This document shows positions 21,199 through 29,257 of a DNA stretch of 32,057 nt, piece by piece; positions within the stretch are counted from its first letter, which is position 1, and each line of letters starts with the position of its first letter. A program made the translations under genes and the position numbers. Under the pieces are notes generated by a model. That model was not told where the DNA came from. It worked only from the letters and a program-made list of their open reading frames with translations, and made no database searches. This DNA is from an uncultured Bacilli bacterium (GTDB lineage Bacteria > Bacillota_I > Bacilli_A > RF39 > UBA660): contig CANQZN010000005.1 in the NCBI GenBank assembly GCA_947628365.1, positions 1-32,057 on the forward strand, written 5' to 3'.

Positions 21199-23207
21199 AA
21201 AATAAAAAATGGATAATACCTGTAATAGCACTAGTTTTCTTATCTATTATAGGTATAGTAACATTTAATATCCTGAATAACGCAAATAAATTAACTAGTA
21301 CAGAAAGAAAATGGATAAATAGTAATGTTAATAATTTACAAAATATATATGTAATTAATGATGAACCCCTTTTTAGCCAAGATGGCCACGGGGTTTTCTA
21401 TGACTTTTTAAATGATTTTAGTAATGAATATGGAATTAAATTAAATATTGTTAGTTTTGATTCTACAAGTACTCCTAGTGATATAAGTTTAAATTATACT
21501 AAAAATGTAACTAGTGATACTGATATTTTTTATACTGATCATTATGTCCTATTAGGTAAGGAATTAGAAATATATAATAGTTATCAAGAACTAGAAGATA
21601 AAAATATTGGTGTATTAAATAGTGATTTAGAATTTGTTAAAAGTTATTTAAAAGAAGTAAAAGTTAATCTTATTGGTTATAATACTTTTGATGATTTATT
21701 AAAAGATATGGGAACTAATATTAATTATATGATTTTACCAAGAATAAAATATCTAAGTTCAATATTAACTAATAATTTAAGAATAATATACCATTTAAGT
21801 GATATTAAAGTTTATTATACTTTTAATAGTAATGATAGTACTTTTAGTAATGTTATTTCAAAATATTTTCAAACTTGGGATAAATTAGATGAAAGTTTAA
21901 AAAAAGAAGAGTTTACAGTTTTTACCAAATCATTAGGTATAAGTGAAACAGAAATAGATAAATTATTAAGTATTGATTATGATTATGGTTTTGTTAATAA
22001 TTCACCATATGAAGTTATTATGAGTGGTAATTATGGTGGTATAGTTGCTGAATATTTACAAGAATTTAGTAAATTTTCTGGAGTATATTTTGATATTAAA
22101 AAATATGGTAATACTAATAAATTAGTAAATGCCATCAATAAAGGTAAAGTAGATTTATATTTTAATTTTAATAATGCAATTGAATCTAATTTTATTAAAA
22201 CTAATAATGGTATAAATAATAGTATTTCTATCTTAACTAATAAAGATAGTGATAAAGTTATGAAGTCTATTTATGGTCTTCGTGGGGAATCAGTATATGT
22301 TGAAGCAGGTAGTAATTTACTTGAATATTTAACTAAAATAGGTAATATCGAAATTCATACTTATAATAATTTAAAAGAATTATTTAAGTTAAATAATGAA
22401 GATGCTACTATTGTAATGGATACTTATATATTTAATTATTATAGTGATAATAAATTAAATAATTATGTTAGTAAATATGATGGCTTTATTAATAATAAAT
22501 ATAGTTTTAAAGTAAAAGAAGAATATAAAACTTTATATACTCTATTAGATAAATATATGGAATATTTAGATAATTCTAGTATGGTTAATTTAGGTATTAA
22601 TAGTCATAATGAAACAATCAAAGAAGGTAATATTTTAAATAATATTGCTAAGTATTGTATTATTGTAATAATTGCTGTTCTTTTCATTAGTTTTGTTATA
22701 TATCGTAATACAAAGAAAATTAAAATTGCTAAGAGATTAAAGAAAGATGATAAAATTCGTTTTATTGATGAACTTACTTGTTTAAAAAATAGAGCATATT
22801 TAAGTGATTTTATAAAATCTTGGAGTAATAATACTATTTATCCTCAAGCAATAATAGTTGTTGATTTAAATAAAATTCAAGAAATAAATGATAAATATGG
22901 GGTAAGTGAAGGAGATAAACAAATTCAAACAGCAGCGAATGCTCTTATTAAGACTCAACTTGATAATAGTGATTTAATGCGTAGTGATGGTAATGAATTT
23001 GTTATCTATACTGTTGGTTATAATCAAAAACAAATAATTAATTATATTCATAAATTAAATAAAGAACTTAAGAAATTACCATATAACTTTGGGGCTGAAT
23101 TTGGTTATAGTATTATTGAAAATAATTTAAAAACAGTAGAGGATGCTTTAAATGAAGCTACTATAGATATGAAAAATAAAAAAGCGAGTGGTAGTAGTGA
23201 AAAATAA
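21195..23207 (+). CDS. Membrane receptor: two solute-binding domains plus degenerate GGDEF domain
   Basis: The 670-residue product has an N-terminal transmembrane segment (IPVIALVFLSIIGIVTF). Two tandem periplasmic-binding-like domains follow (about 45-245 and 265-470), recognisable from NIYVINDEPLF...GVFYDFLNDF and YGFVNNSPYEVI...GIVAEYLQEF. A second transmembrane segment (YCIIVIIAVLFISFVIY, near 481) leads to a cytoplasmic GGDEF-type domain with DELTCLKNRAYL, VDLNKIQEINDKYGVSEGDK and RSDGNEFVIY. The active-site motif reads D-G-N-E-F (598-602) in place of G-G-D/E-E-F, losing the catalytic acidic residue, so c-di-GMP synthesis is unlikely; GTP binding or a signalling scaffold role is possible. 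It overlaps the upstream gene by four bases and the downstream BrkB-like gene by a few. Confidence 0.85.
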   Translation: MKNKKWIIPVIALVFLSIIGIVTFNILNNANKLTSTERKWINSNVNNLQNIYVINDEPLFSQDGHGVFYDFLNDFSNEYGIKLNIVSFDSTSTPSDISLNYTKNVTSDTDIFYTDHYVLLGKELEIYNSYQELEDKNIGVLNSDLEFVKSYLKEVKVNLIGYNTFDDLLKDMGTNINYMILPRIKYLSSILTNNLRIIYHLSDIKVYYTFNSNDSTFSNVISKYFQTWDKLDESLKKEEFTVFTKSLGISETEIDKLLSIDYDYGFVNNSPYEVIMSGNYGGIVAEYLQEFSKFSGVYFDIKKYGNTNKLVNAINKGKVDLYFNFNNAIESNFIKTNNGINNSISILTNKDSDKVMKSIYGLRGESVYVEAGSNLLEYLTKIGNIEIHTYNNLKELFKLNNEDATIVMDTYIFNYYSDNKLNNYVSKYDGFINNKYSFKVKEEYKTLYTLLDKYMEYLDNSSMVNLGINSHNETIKEGNILNNIAKYCIIVIIAVLFISFVIYRNTKKIKIAKRLKKDDKIRFIDELTCLKNRAYLSDFIKSWSNNTIYPQAIIVVDLNKIQEINDKYGVSEGDKQIQTAANALIKTQLDNSDLMRSDGNEFVIYTVGYNQKQIINYIHKLNKELKKLPYNFGAEFGYSIIENNLKTVEDALNEATIDMKNKKASGSSEK

Positions 23208-24057
23208 AGTTAATGATACTAAAACAGCAATTAAAGATTTCTTTACTAACTTTTTTAAAGTAATTAGAAGAAATGATATGATTATACTTCCTGGTAATTT
23301 ATCTTTCTACTTTGTTTTAGCTATTATTCCCACTCTTGGTTTAATAAGTTTTGGGGCATCTATGTTAAACTTATCAGTAGATTACTTATATAATTTTATT
23401 TCTTCATCATTTTCGGTAGAGATTGCTGATTTAATATTAGGAGTTAATTTATCTAATGAAGCTGGTCTTCATTTCTTTATCACTATTTTAATAGGTTTAT
23501 ATATTGCTAGTAATGGTGCTGATTCTATTATTATTGCTTCTAATACTATTTATGGCACTAAGAATAAATCTTGGCTTAAAAGAAGAATAAAAGCAATAGG
23601 TATTTCTTTCATTATAATTTTACTTTTAATCTTTATGTTAGTAGTACCAGTTTTTGGCAATAATATTATTACTCTTTTTGAAGAGGTTAATCTAAATCCG
23701 CAAACAACAAATCAAGTAGTAGCAATTCTATCTTTAATGAAAGGTCCTATTTCTTGGTTAATTATCTTTGCCTTTATTAAACTCATCTATGTTTTAGCAC
23801 CAGATAAAAAGCCTAAAAATAGAGTTATCAATTATGGGGCTTGGTTTACAACAATTTGTTGGATAATTGGAACAAAAATATATTCTTTATATGTAACTAA
23901 TTATGCTGAATATAGTGTTTTATATGGTGGACTTGCTAGTATTGTAGTTCTAATGATCTGGATATATTTCTTATGTTATATATTTACAATTGGCATTGCT
24001 TTAAATAGTCAAAAAGATGAAGATAATTTGCTAAAAACTTCCACTATAAATAACTAA
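23197..24057 (+). CDS. YihY/BrkB-family membrane protein
   Basis: About 286 residues, six hydrophobic segments. Family signs: NDMIILPGNLSFYFVLAIIPTL near the start (usual ...A.....a.a.yy.llalfPll), LYIASNGADSIIIASNTIYGTK, and a C-terminal YGGLASIVVLMIWIYFLCYIFTIGIALN, the hallmark YG.l..ii..l.w.y.....lliGaeln region. Often misannotated as ribonuclease BN; the transported substrate, if any, is unknown. The GTG at 23197 is preferred because GAGTGG precedes it, and it overlaps the end of the GGDEF gene; GTG 23188 is possible. Translationally coupled to the upstream receptor gene. Confidence 0.9.
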   Translation: MKNKVNDTKTAIKDFFTNFFKVIRRNDMIILPGNLSFYFVLAIIPTLGLISFGASMLNLSVDYLYNFISSSFSVEIADLILGVNLSNEAGLHFFITILIGLYIASNGADSIIIASNTIYGTKNKSWLKRRIKAIGISFIIILLLIFMLVVPVFGNNIITLFEEVNLNPQTTNQVVAILSLMKGPISWLIIFAFIKLIYVLAPDKKPKNRVINYGAWFTTICWIIGTKIYSLYVTNYAEYSVLYGGLASIVVLMIWIYFLCYIFTIGIALNSQKDEDNLLKTSTINN

Positions 24058-24073
24058 TTAAAAGGGAAAATAA

Positions 24074-24114
24074 AAATATGTACACAGGTATTACTTAGTA
24101 CATATTTTATTTTT
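24074..24114 (+). terminator. Terminator after the brkB-like gene
   Basis: AAATATGTAC/GTACATATTT, 10-bp perfect stem, 14-base loop, followed by TTTATTTTT-like tail. Confidence 0.85.
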
Positions 24115-24162
24115 GATATCAATCTAGTATCAATTTACTAACGATATTGAAGAGTAATACTT

Positions 24163-24192
24163 AAAAAGGAACTAAAATAAGTTCCTTTTTTT
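24163..24192. terminator. Bidirectional terminator before the 24191 minus-strand gene
   Basis: AAAAAGGAAC/GTTCCTTTTT, 10-bp perfect stem with T-runs on both sides, placed at the 3' end of the minus-strand gene. Confidence 0.85.
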
Positions 24193-24571
24193 AACTCGTT
24201 ATATTTGCATGAAATAATGAAATAATCAATGAAATTAAGCGAGGAAGCCAAAAGCTAATTGTAATTAGTGTAAGTATTATCAAAATCATTAATATGATAT
24301 TTAATGTAGTATATTGTTTCTTTTTAATTAAGCATATAAGCCAGTATATAAACCAAATATAAATGAGTATACATACTAATGTAATTCCTACTAAATAAGT
24401 CCAAGAAAGTGACATAAACATTAAACCAAGTTGATTAATACCATTAGTGATATCTATATTATTTTTTGTAATATTAATATTAAAAAATATAAAAATAATG
24501 CTTATTATGACTAATACTAAAGAAATAATAGCGAGTACTTTAGTAGTCTTATTCTTAAATAATTTCTTCAT
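24191..24571 (-). CDS. Small three-segment membrane protein of unknown function
   Basis: 126 residues, almost entirely hydrophobic, with three predicted transmembrane segments: VLAIISLVLVIISIIFIFF, YLVGITLVCILIYIWFIYWL (followed by ICLIKKK) and LNIILMILIILTLITISFWL. The basic N-terminus MKKLFKNKTTK suggests the N-terminus is inside. No homologue is recognised. AAGGTG precedes the ATG on the minus strand. It is isolated, with a shared bidirectional terminator downstream and an opposite-strand neighbour (ltaS) starting 150 bases away. Confidence 0.7.
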   Translation of the reverse strand: MKKLFKNKTTKVLAIISLVLVIISIIFIFFNINITKNNIDITNGINQLGLMFMSLSWTYLVGITLVCILIYIWFIYWLICLIKKKQYTTLNIILMILIILTLITISFWLPRLISLIISLFHANITS

Positions 24572-24688
24572 ATTTTAAACACCTTAAAATTATTATAACA
24601 AATCTTGACTTTTATACTAGAGTTAGACAAAAACTTGATATTATTTATGTAAAGTATTTAGCTAATTAAAATAAAATTAATTGATAAG

Positions 24689-24697
24689 TGTTATAAT
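24689..24697 (+). promoter_or_regulatory. Extended -10 promoter of ltaS
   Basis: TGTTATAAT, a perfect extended -10 (24689-24697); no clear -35. It lies 24 bases before the start codon. Confidence 0.5.
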
Positions 24698-24721
24698 ATT
24701 ATTAGAAGAAGTTGGTATTTT

Positions 24722-26689
24722 ATGGAAAATAAGAAAAAAGAAAATAAAATTAGTTTACTCTTATGTTCTTTTATTAGCATTTTTTATTTAGAAATATTAT
24801 ATAAAATACTTGTTCATAATAACATTTTTAAATTATCTCTTATTAATATGTTATTATTTTTAGTATTTTTTAGTTTAATTTTAGCATTTATAGGGCACTT
24901 ATTTAAAAATCATCAAGTTAATAAAATTACTTATATTGTTTTACTAAGTATAATTAGTATTTGGTTTAGTGCTCAATATGTAGTAAAGAATTATTTTGAT
25001 TTTTATCTTTCTTTATCTTCTTTTCAAATTGCTGATCAACTAGGAGATTTTGCTTCAAAAACTGTTATGGAAATACTAAGAAGACTGCCCGGAATAATTT
25101 TAATATTTATACCATTAATTTTAACAATTATATTTAATAAAAAGATTAATTTTAAATATCAAAATGGCAAAGATAAATTAAAATTATTCATAATTATTTT
25201 AGTTAGTTATGGGATTAATTTAATTGGTTTAAATATTAGTAAAAAAGATACTTATTCACCATATAATTTGTATTATAAAATTAATGATGTTTCTTTGAAT
25301 GCCGAAAGCTTTGGCTTATTAGAGACTTTCTGTATAGATACTAAAAGAGCTATTTTTGGTTTTGATGAAGAGTTAATTAATGTTGATAATCCTCTTACAG
25401 ATGATAATAATGAGGAAGAAGAGAAACCTAAAGAATATACATATAATAATTTAGATATTGATTTTGATAGTTTAATAGCTAGTGAAACTAATAGTAAAAT
25501 TAAAAGTATGCATGAATATTTTAAAAATGATACAGGTACTTTACAAAATGAATATACAGGTTTTTTTAAAGATAAGAATTTAATATTATTTATGGCTGAA
25601 TCTTTTAATGAAGTAGCAGTAAAAAAAGAAATAACTCCAACATTATATAAACTTGTTAATAGTGGTTTTGTCTTTGAAGACTTTTATACCCCAACTATAT
25701 TTAGTACTATTGGTGGTGAATTTCAAGAATTAACTGGTTTGTATGCCGCTGGAACAGATATTTTAAGTAAATTTAGAAGTGGCAATATTGCATTTCCTCA
25801 AGGAGTATCAACTAAGTTTTTAGAAGCTGGTTATACTACTTATGCTTATCATAATAATAGTGCTTATTTTCAAGATCGTAATAAATATTTAAAAAGTTTA
25901 GGATTTACTAATTTTAAAGCATGTTCAACTGGTTTAGAAAAAGTAATCAATTGTAATATTTGGCCTCGTAGTGACTTAGAAATGATTAATGCCACAGTAG
26001 ATGAATATATTAATGACGATAAATTTATGGTATTCTATGCCTCTAATTCAGGACACTCCAATTATGATGGCTTTAATTCTAATCAAATGGCTAAGAAAAA
26101 TAAAGAAGAATATTTAGCATCTGGCCTAAATTATTCTGAGAGACCTGCCACTTATTTAGCAGCCCAAATGGAACTAGATAAAGCATTAGAATCATTAATT
26201 AAACACTTAGAAGAAGCAGGAAAGTTAGAAGATACAGTAATTGCTTTAGTTGGTGATCATTATCCATATGATTTACATATGAATGAAATAAATGAAATGG
26301 CCGATTATACTAAAGATGATATTGTGGAAGTAAATCATAGTAATTTTATTTTATGGAATAGTAATATGGAGACAGTAAATGTATCTAAAGTAGGTAGTCA
26401 AATCGATGTAATTCCAACAATTTATAATGTTTTTGGTATTAATTATGACTCTAGATTATTTATTGGTAAAGATATTCTAAGTACTGAAGGTGGTCTTGCA
26501 ATGTTTGGTAATAAATCTTGGGTATCTGATAAAGGAACATACTTTACATCTGAAAAGAAATTTGTGCCAAAAGAGGGTGTAGAAGTAGAAGATGATTATG
26601 TTAAGAAAATGAATCAAATTGTCTTAAATAAAATTAATATGAGTAGATTTATAATTGAAAATAATTATTATAGTAAGGTATTTAAATAG
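24722..26689 (+). CDS. ltaS: Lipoteichoic acid synthase (LtaS-like)
   Basis: 655 residues. The N-terminal third has about five transmembrane segments (YLEILYKILV, INMLLFLVFFSLILAFIG, IVLLSIISIWFSAQYVV, RLPGIILIFIPLILTIIF, LFIIILVSYGINLIGL). An acidic linker (TDDNNEEEEKPKE) leads to the extracellular sulfatase-fold domain: LILFMAESFNEV (metal-binding Glu), ITPTLYKL, STIGGEF with nucleophile T329, ASNSGHSNYD (His) and LVGDHYPYD with D512 and H513. LtaS transfers glycerol-phosphate from phosphatidylglycerol onto glycolipid-linked chains outside the membrane. All expected catalytic positions are present. ATG 24722 fits the GAAGAAG ribosome region and signal topology. It ends in its own terminator. 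Confidence 0.93.
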   Translation: MENKKKENKISLLLCSFISIFYLEILYKILVHNNIFKLSLINMLLFLVFFSLILAFIGHLFKNHQVNKITYIVLLSIISIWFSAQYVVKNYFDFYLSLSSFQIADQLGDFASKTVMEILRRLPGIILIFIPLILTIIFNKKINFKYQNGKDKLKLFIIILVSYGINLIGLNISKKDTYSPYNLYYKINDVSLNAESFGLLETFCIDTKRAIFGFDEELINVDNPLTDDNNEEEEKPKEYTYNNLDIDFDSLIASETNSKIKSMHEYFKNDTGTLQNEYTGFFKDKNLILFMAESFNEVAVKKEITPTLYKLVNSGFVFEDFYTPTIFSTIGGEFQELTGLYAAGTDILSKFRSGNIAFPQGVSTKFLEAGYTTYAYHNNSAYFQDRNKYLKSLGFTNFKACSTGLEKVINCNIWPRSDLEMINATVDEYINDDKFMVFYASNSGHSNYDGFNSNQMAKKNKEEYLASGLNYSERPATYLAAQMELDKALESLIKHLEEAGKLEDTVIALVGDHYPYDLHMNEINEMADYTKDDIVEVNHSNFILWNSNMETVNVSKVGSQIDVIPTIYNVFGINYDSRLFIGKDILSTEGGLAMFGNKSWVSDKGTYFTSEKKFVPKEGVEVEDDYVKKMNQIVLNKINMSRFIIENNYYSKVFK

Positions 26690-26714
26690 ATAAAAGTAAC
26701 TTTATCTATTTTTT
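26685..26714 (+). terminator. ltaS terminator
   Basis: AATAGATAAA/TTTATCTATT, 10-bp stem overlapping the stop codon, 6-base loop, followed by T residues. Confidence 0.88.
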
Positions 26715-26716
26715 GT

Positions 26717-26744
26717 TTGATTTTTTAAATCTTTATAATATAAT
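26717..26744 (+). promoter_or_regulatory. Promoter of the dicarboxylate/amino-acid symporter gene
   Basis: TTGATT (four of six), 16-bp spacer, perfect TATAAT (26739-26744); a second TATAAT lies five bases upstream. AGGAGG sits just before the ATG. Confidence 0.55.
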
Positions 26745-26760
26745 TTAAGTAGGAGGATAA

Positions 26761-27984
26761 ATGAAGAAGTTTTGGAAAAATTATCGAGGAACGATTATTT
26801 TAGTAATTGCTATTATTATTGGAGCGATAGTAGGAATTATCTTTGGGGAGGATGCAGTCGTTTTAAAACCACTTGGTGATATATTCATAAACCTTATGTT
26901 TGTTATAATTGTTCCACTTATCTTTTTAACTATTTCAACTGCCATTATTAAAATGGAAAGTCCTAAGAGATTAGGCAAAATCATGAGTCGTATTGTTATC
27001 GTTTTTGTCATAATGTCTTTAATATCAGCTATTCTTGGTCTTATAACAACAAGAGTATTTAAATTAGTTGAAAATGATAATACTGCAAATATTTTAGAAT
27101 TACTTGATGATGATAGTGTTATTGATACTGATATGTCTATTCTAGAGAGAACTGCTAGTATGTTAACTGCTAGTGATTTTAATACTTTAATTAGTAAAGA
27201 TAATATTATTGCTTTGTTAGTATTTTCCATTATATTTGCCTTTGCTGTAAGAAAGAGCAAAGAGAAGGGTGAAGTTGTTACTAAATTTTTAGTAAGTTTA
27301 AATGATGTTGTTTTAAATATCGTTAGTATCATAATGTATTATGCTCCAATTGGACTAGGTTGCTATTTTGCATCTTTAATAGGAACTTATGGTAGTAGTA
27401 TTGCTGTTGGGTTCTTAAAAACATTTATAATTTATACAGTACTTTGTCTATTTGTTTATTTTGTTGTTTATTCAATTTATGCATTTATTGCTGGTGGTAA
27501 AAAAGGCTTTAAAGCCTATTGGTCAAATATTTTAGCCCCATCATTTACAGCTTTAGCTACTTGTTCATCAGCAGCATGTATTCCAGTTAATATTAAAGCA
27601 ACAGAAGATATGGGAGTATCACATGATATAGCAGAAACTACAATTCCTATGGGTACAAGTTTTCATAAAGATGGTTCAGTAATTGGTAGTGTTTTTAAAA
27701 TAATGTTTTTAGTTTATTTATTTAACACTAATACAAGTATTTGGTTTGTCTTAGGTTTATCACTTTTAGCAACACTTTTAATTACCGCAGTACCTATTGG
27801 TGGTGGAACAATATCTGAAATGTTAATATTATCACTTATGGGAATGCCAGCATCTGCTTTACCAATACTAACAATTATTGCGACCGTTATTGACGCTCCT
27901 GCCACAGTATTAAATGTTGTTGGTGACTCAGCATCATCAATGTTAGTTGGACGATTAGTTGACGGCAAAAAGTTCTTAAAATAA
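26761..27984 (+). CDS. Dicarboxylate/amino acid:cation symporter (SDF/DAACS family)
   Basis: 407 residues with eight expected membrane segments plus two re-entrant loops. Family landmarks: FINLMFVIIVPLIFLTIS (TM2 region), ALATCSSAACIPVNIKA (serine-rich hairpin HP1), PMGTSFHKDGSVIGSVFKI (TM7, usual PxGxTxxxDG), VPIGGGTISEMLIL (HP2) and VIDAPATVLNVVGDSASSMLVG (TM8, usual D-x-x-x-T-x-x-N-x-x-GD). These proteins import glutamate, aspartate, C4-dicarboxylates or small neutral amino acids with Na+ or H+. The TM8 Arg that binds acidic substrate side chains in glutamate carriers appears to be absent (DAPATVLN), so a neutral amino acid is possible. Strong AGGAGG. Monocistronic, between two terminators. 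Confidence 0.93.
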   Translation: MKKFWKNYRGTIILVIAIIIGAIVGIIFGEDAVVLKPLGDIFINLMFVIIVPLIFLTISTAIIKMESPKRLGKIMSRIVIVFVIMSLISAILGLITTRVFKLVENDNTANILELLDDDSVIDTDMSILERTASMLTASDFNTLISKDNIIALLVFSIIFAFAVRKSKEKGEVVTKFLVSLNDVVLNIVSIIMYYAPIGLGCYFASLIGTYGSSIAVGFLKTFIIYTVLCLFVYFVVYSIYAFIAGGKKGFKAYWSNILAPSFTALATCSSAACIPVNIKATEDMGVSHDIAETTIPMGTSFHKDGSVIGSVFKIMFLVYLFNTNTSIWFVLGLSLLATLLITAVPIGGGTISEMLILSLMGMPASALPILTIIATVIDAPATVLNVVGDSASSMLVGRLVDGKKFLK

Positions 27985-28005
27985 TTATAAAGCATAACAT
28001 TTGAC

Positions 28006-28045
28006 AAAACTCATCTTTAAAATATAGAAAAGATGAGTTTTTTTT
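28006..28045 (+). terminator. Symporter terminator
   Basis: AAAACTCATCTTT/AAAGATGAGTTTT, 13-bp perfect stem, 10-base loop, followed by more T. Confidence 0.95.
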
Positions 28046-28069
28046 AGTACAATTAAATTGGTGATAATT

Positions 28070-29164
28070 ATGGAATATATAATAATTGGCTTACTTATAT
28101 TAATAGTTATTTTATTATTAATAATATTACTAAAAAATAATGGTAGTAAAGATTTAATTGAAAGAATTGGTAGACTTGATACTAGTTTAACTAAAGATAT
28201 TGGTGATTTTAAATTAAATTTTAGTAAAGATTTAAGAAGTGATTTTGAAGTCTTAGATAATAAAATAGAATATAAACTTAATTTAATTAATGATCGAGTA
28301 AATAATCAATTATCTGAAAATTTTGAGAAAAGTAATAAAACATTTATGAATGTTTTAGAAAGATTAAATAAGATAGATGAAGCTCAAAAGAAAATTGATA
28401 GTTTAAATACTGAAATAGTTTCCTTGCAAAGTGTTTTAACTGATAAAAAGACAAGAGGAACATTTGGTGAGGTTAATCTAGAATATATTTTAAATAATGC
28501 TTTCGGTTCTGCTAAAGGTGGTATCTATGATACACAACATAAGATGAGTAATGGCTATGTTGCTGATTGCCTATTATATGCTCCATCTCCTTTAGGAGTT
28601 ATTGCTATTGATAGTAAATTTCCTCTTGAGAATTATCAAAAAATGGTTGATAAAAATAGAACTAAAGAGGAAAGAGCAATATTAGAGAAAAGTTTTATAA
28701 ATGATGTGAAAAAACATATTAATGATATTTCTGAAAAATATATTATACCGGGTGAAACTAGTGATGAAGCTATTATGTTTTTACCAGCAGAAGCTTTATT
28801 TGCAGAGATAAATGCTTATCATCCTGAATTACTCAATTATGCTTATTCTAAAAAAGTTTGGATTACTGGTCCAACTACTTTAATTAGTACTTTATCAATT
28901 ATTAGTATGATTTTAAAAAATATGGAAAGAGATAAGTATGCTAAAGTTATCCATGAAGAATTAGATAAATTAGGTGTTGAATTTAGTAGATATAAAGATA
29001 GATGGGATAAATTATCTAGAAGTGTTAAAAGTGTTAATCAAAGTTTAGATGAATTACATACCACAACCGAAAAGATTACTAAAAGATTTGAAAGTATTAA
29101 AAATGCTGAAATTGATAAATTAAAAGGCGAAGAAATAAAATTAGTTCCTGATAGTGAAGAATAA
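28070..29164 (+). CDS. rmuC: RmuC-family protein
   Basis: 364 residues. An N-terminal transmembrane segment (YIIIGLLILIVILLLIILL) is followed by a coiled-coil region of about 90 residues (DLIERIGRLDTSLTKDI through LNKIDEAQKKIDSLNTEI). The restriction-nuclease-like core has TRGTFGEVNLEYIL, ADCLLYAPSPLGVIAIDSKFPLENY and a C-terminal region SDEAIMFLPAEALFAEI, WITGPTTLISTLSII, all characteristic of RmuC. RmuC limits DNA inversions and rearrangements at short repeats in E. coli; it is a predicted nuclease. Start ATG 28070 follows GGTGAT; the upstream in-frame TTG lacks one. The hairpin of the surface-gene cassette begins four bases after its stop and may serve as its terminator. Confidence 0.93.
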   Translation: MEYIIIGLLILIVILLLIILLKNNGSKDLIERIGRLDTSLTKDIGDFKLNFSKDLRSDFEVLDNKIEYKLNLINDRVNNQLSENFEKSNKTFMNVLERLNKIDEAQKKIDSLNTEIVSLQSVLTDKKTRGTFGEVNLEYILNNAFGSAKGGIYDTQHKMSNGYVADCLLYAPSPLGVIAIDSKFPLENYQKMVDKNRTKEERAILEKSFINDVKKHINDISEKYIIPGETSDEAIMFLPAEALFAEINAYHPELLNYAYSKKVWITGPTTLISTLSIISMILKNMERDKYAKVIHEELDKLGVEFSRYKDRWDKLSRSVKSVNQSLDELHTTTEKITKRFESIKNAEIDKLKGEEIKLVPDSEE

Positions 29165-29167
29165 AAA

Positions 29168-29257
29168 TTGTTGTAAGTTAAACAACATTTTTTTGATAAC
29201 AACTTGACACCGGGGGGTAATATATAATTATCTTATAAAATAGGAGAGAGTTATTTT
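29168..29257 (+). repeat. Surface-gene upstream cassette, copy 2
   Basis: Same order as copy 1: hairpin TGTTG/CAACA with seven T, GATAACAAC, TTGACA, CC plus six G, TATAAT. Nearly identical to copy 3 from AACAAC to ATAAAATA. Confidence 0.9.
29204..29228 (+). promoter_or_regulatory. Poly-G spacer promoter, G6, predicted OFF or weak
   Basis: TTGACA (29204-29209), CC, six G (29212-29217), TAATA, TATAAT (29223-29228): 13-bp spacer, four short of optimum. Otherwise identical hexamers to copy 1. Confidence 0.8.

Noticed and set aside
21195-23207. UGA read as tryptophan
   Set aside because: All conserved Trp positions use TGG, no conserved ORF is interrupted by an in-frame TGA, and the one TGA stop is in a standard ATGA coupling.
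26781-27332. Long minus-strand ORF of 183 codons inside the symporter gene
   Set aside because: It is antisense to a conserved SDF-family gene with clear motifs, has no ribosome site, and its composition mirrors the sense frame.
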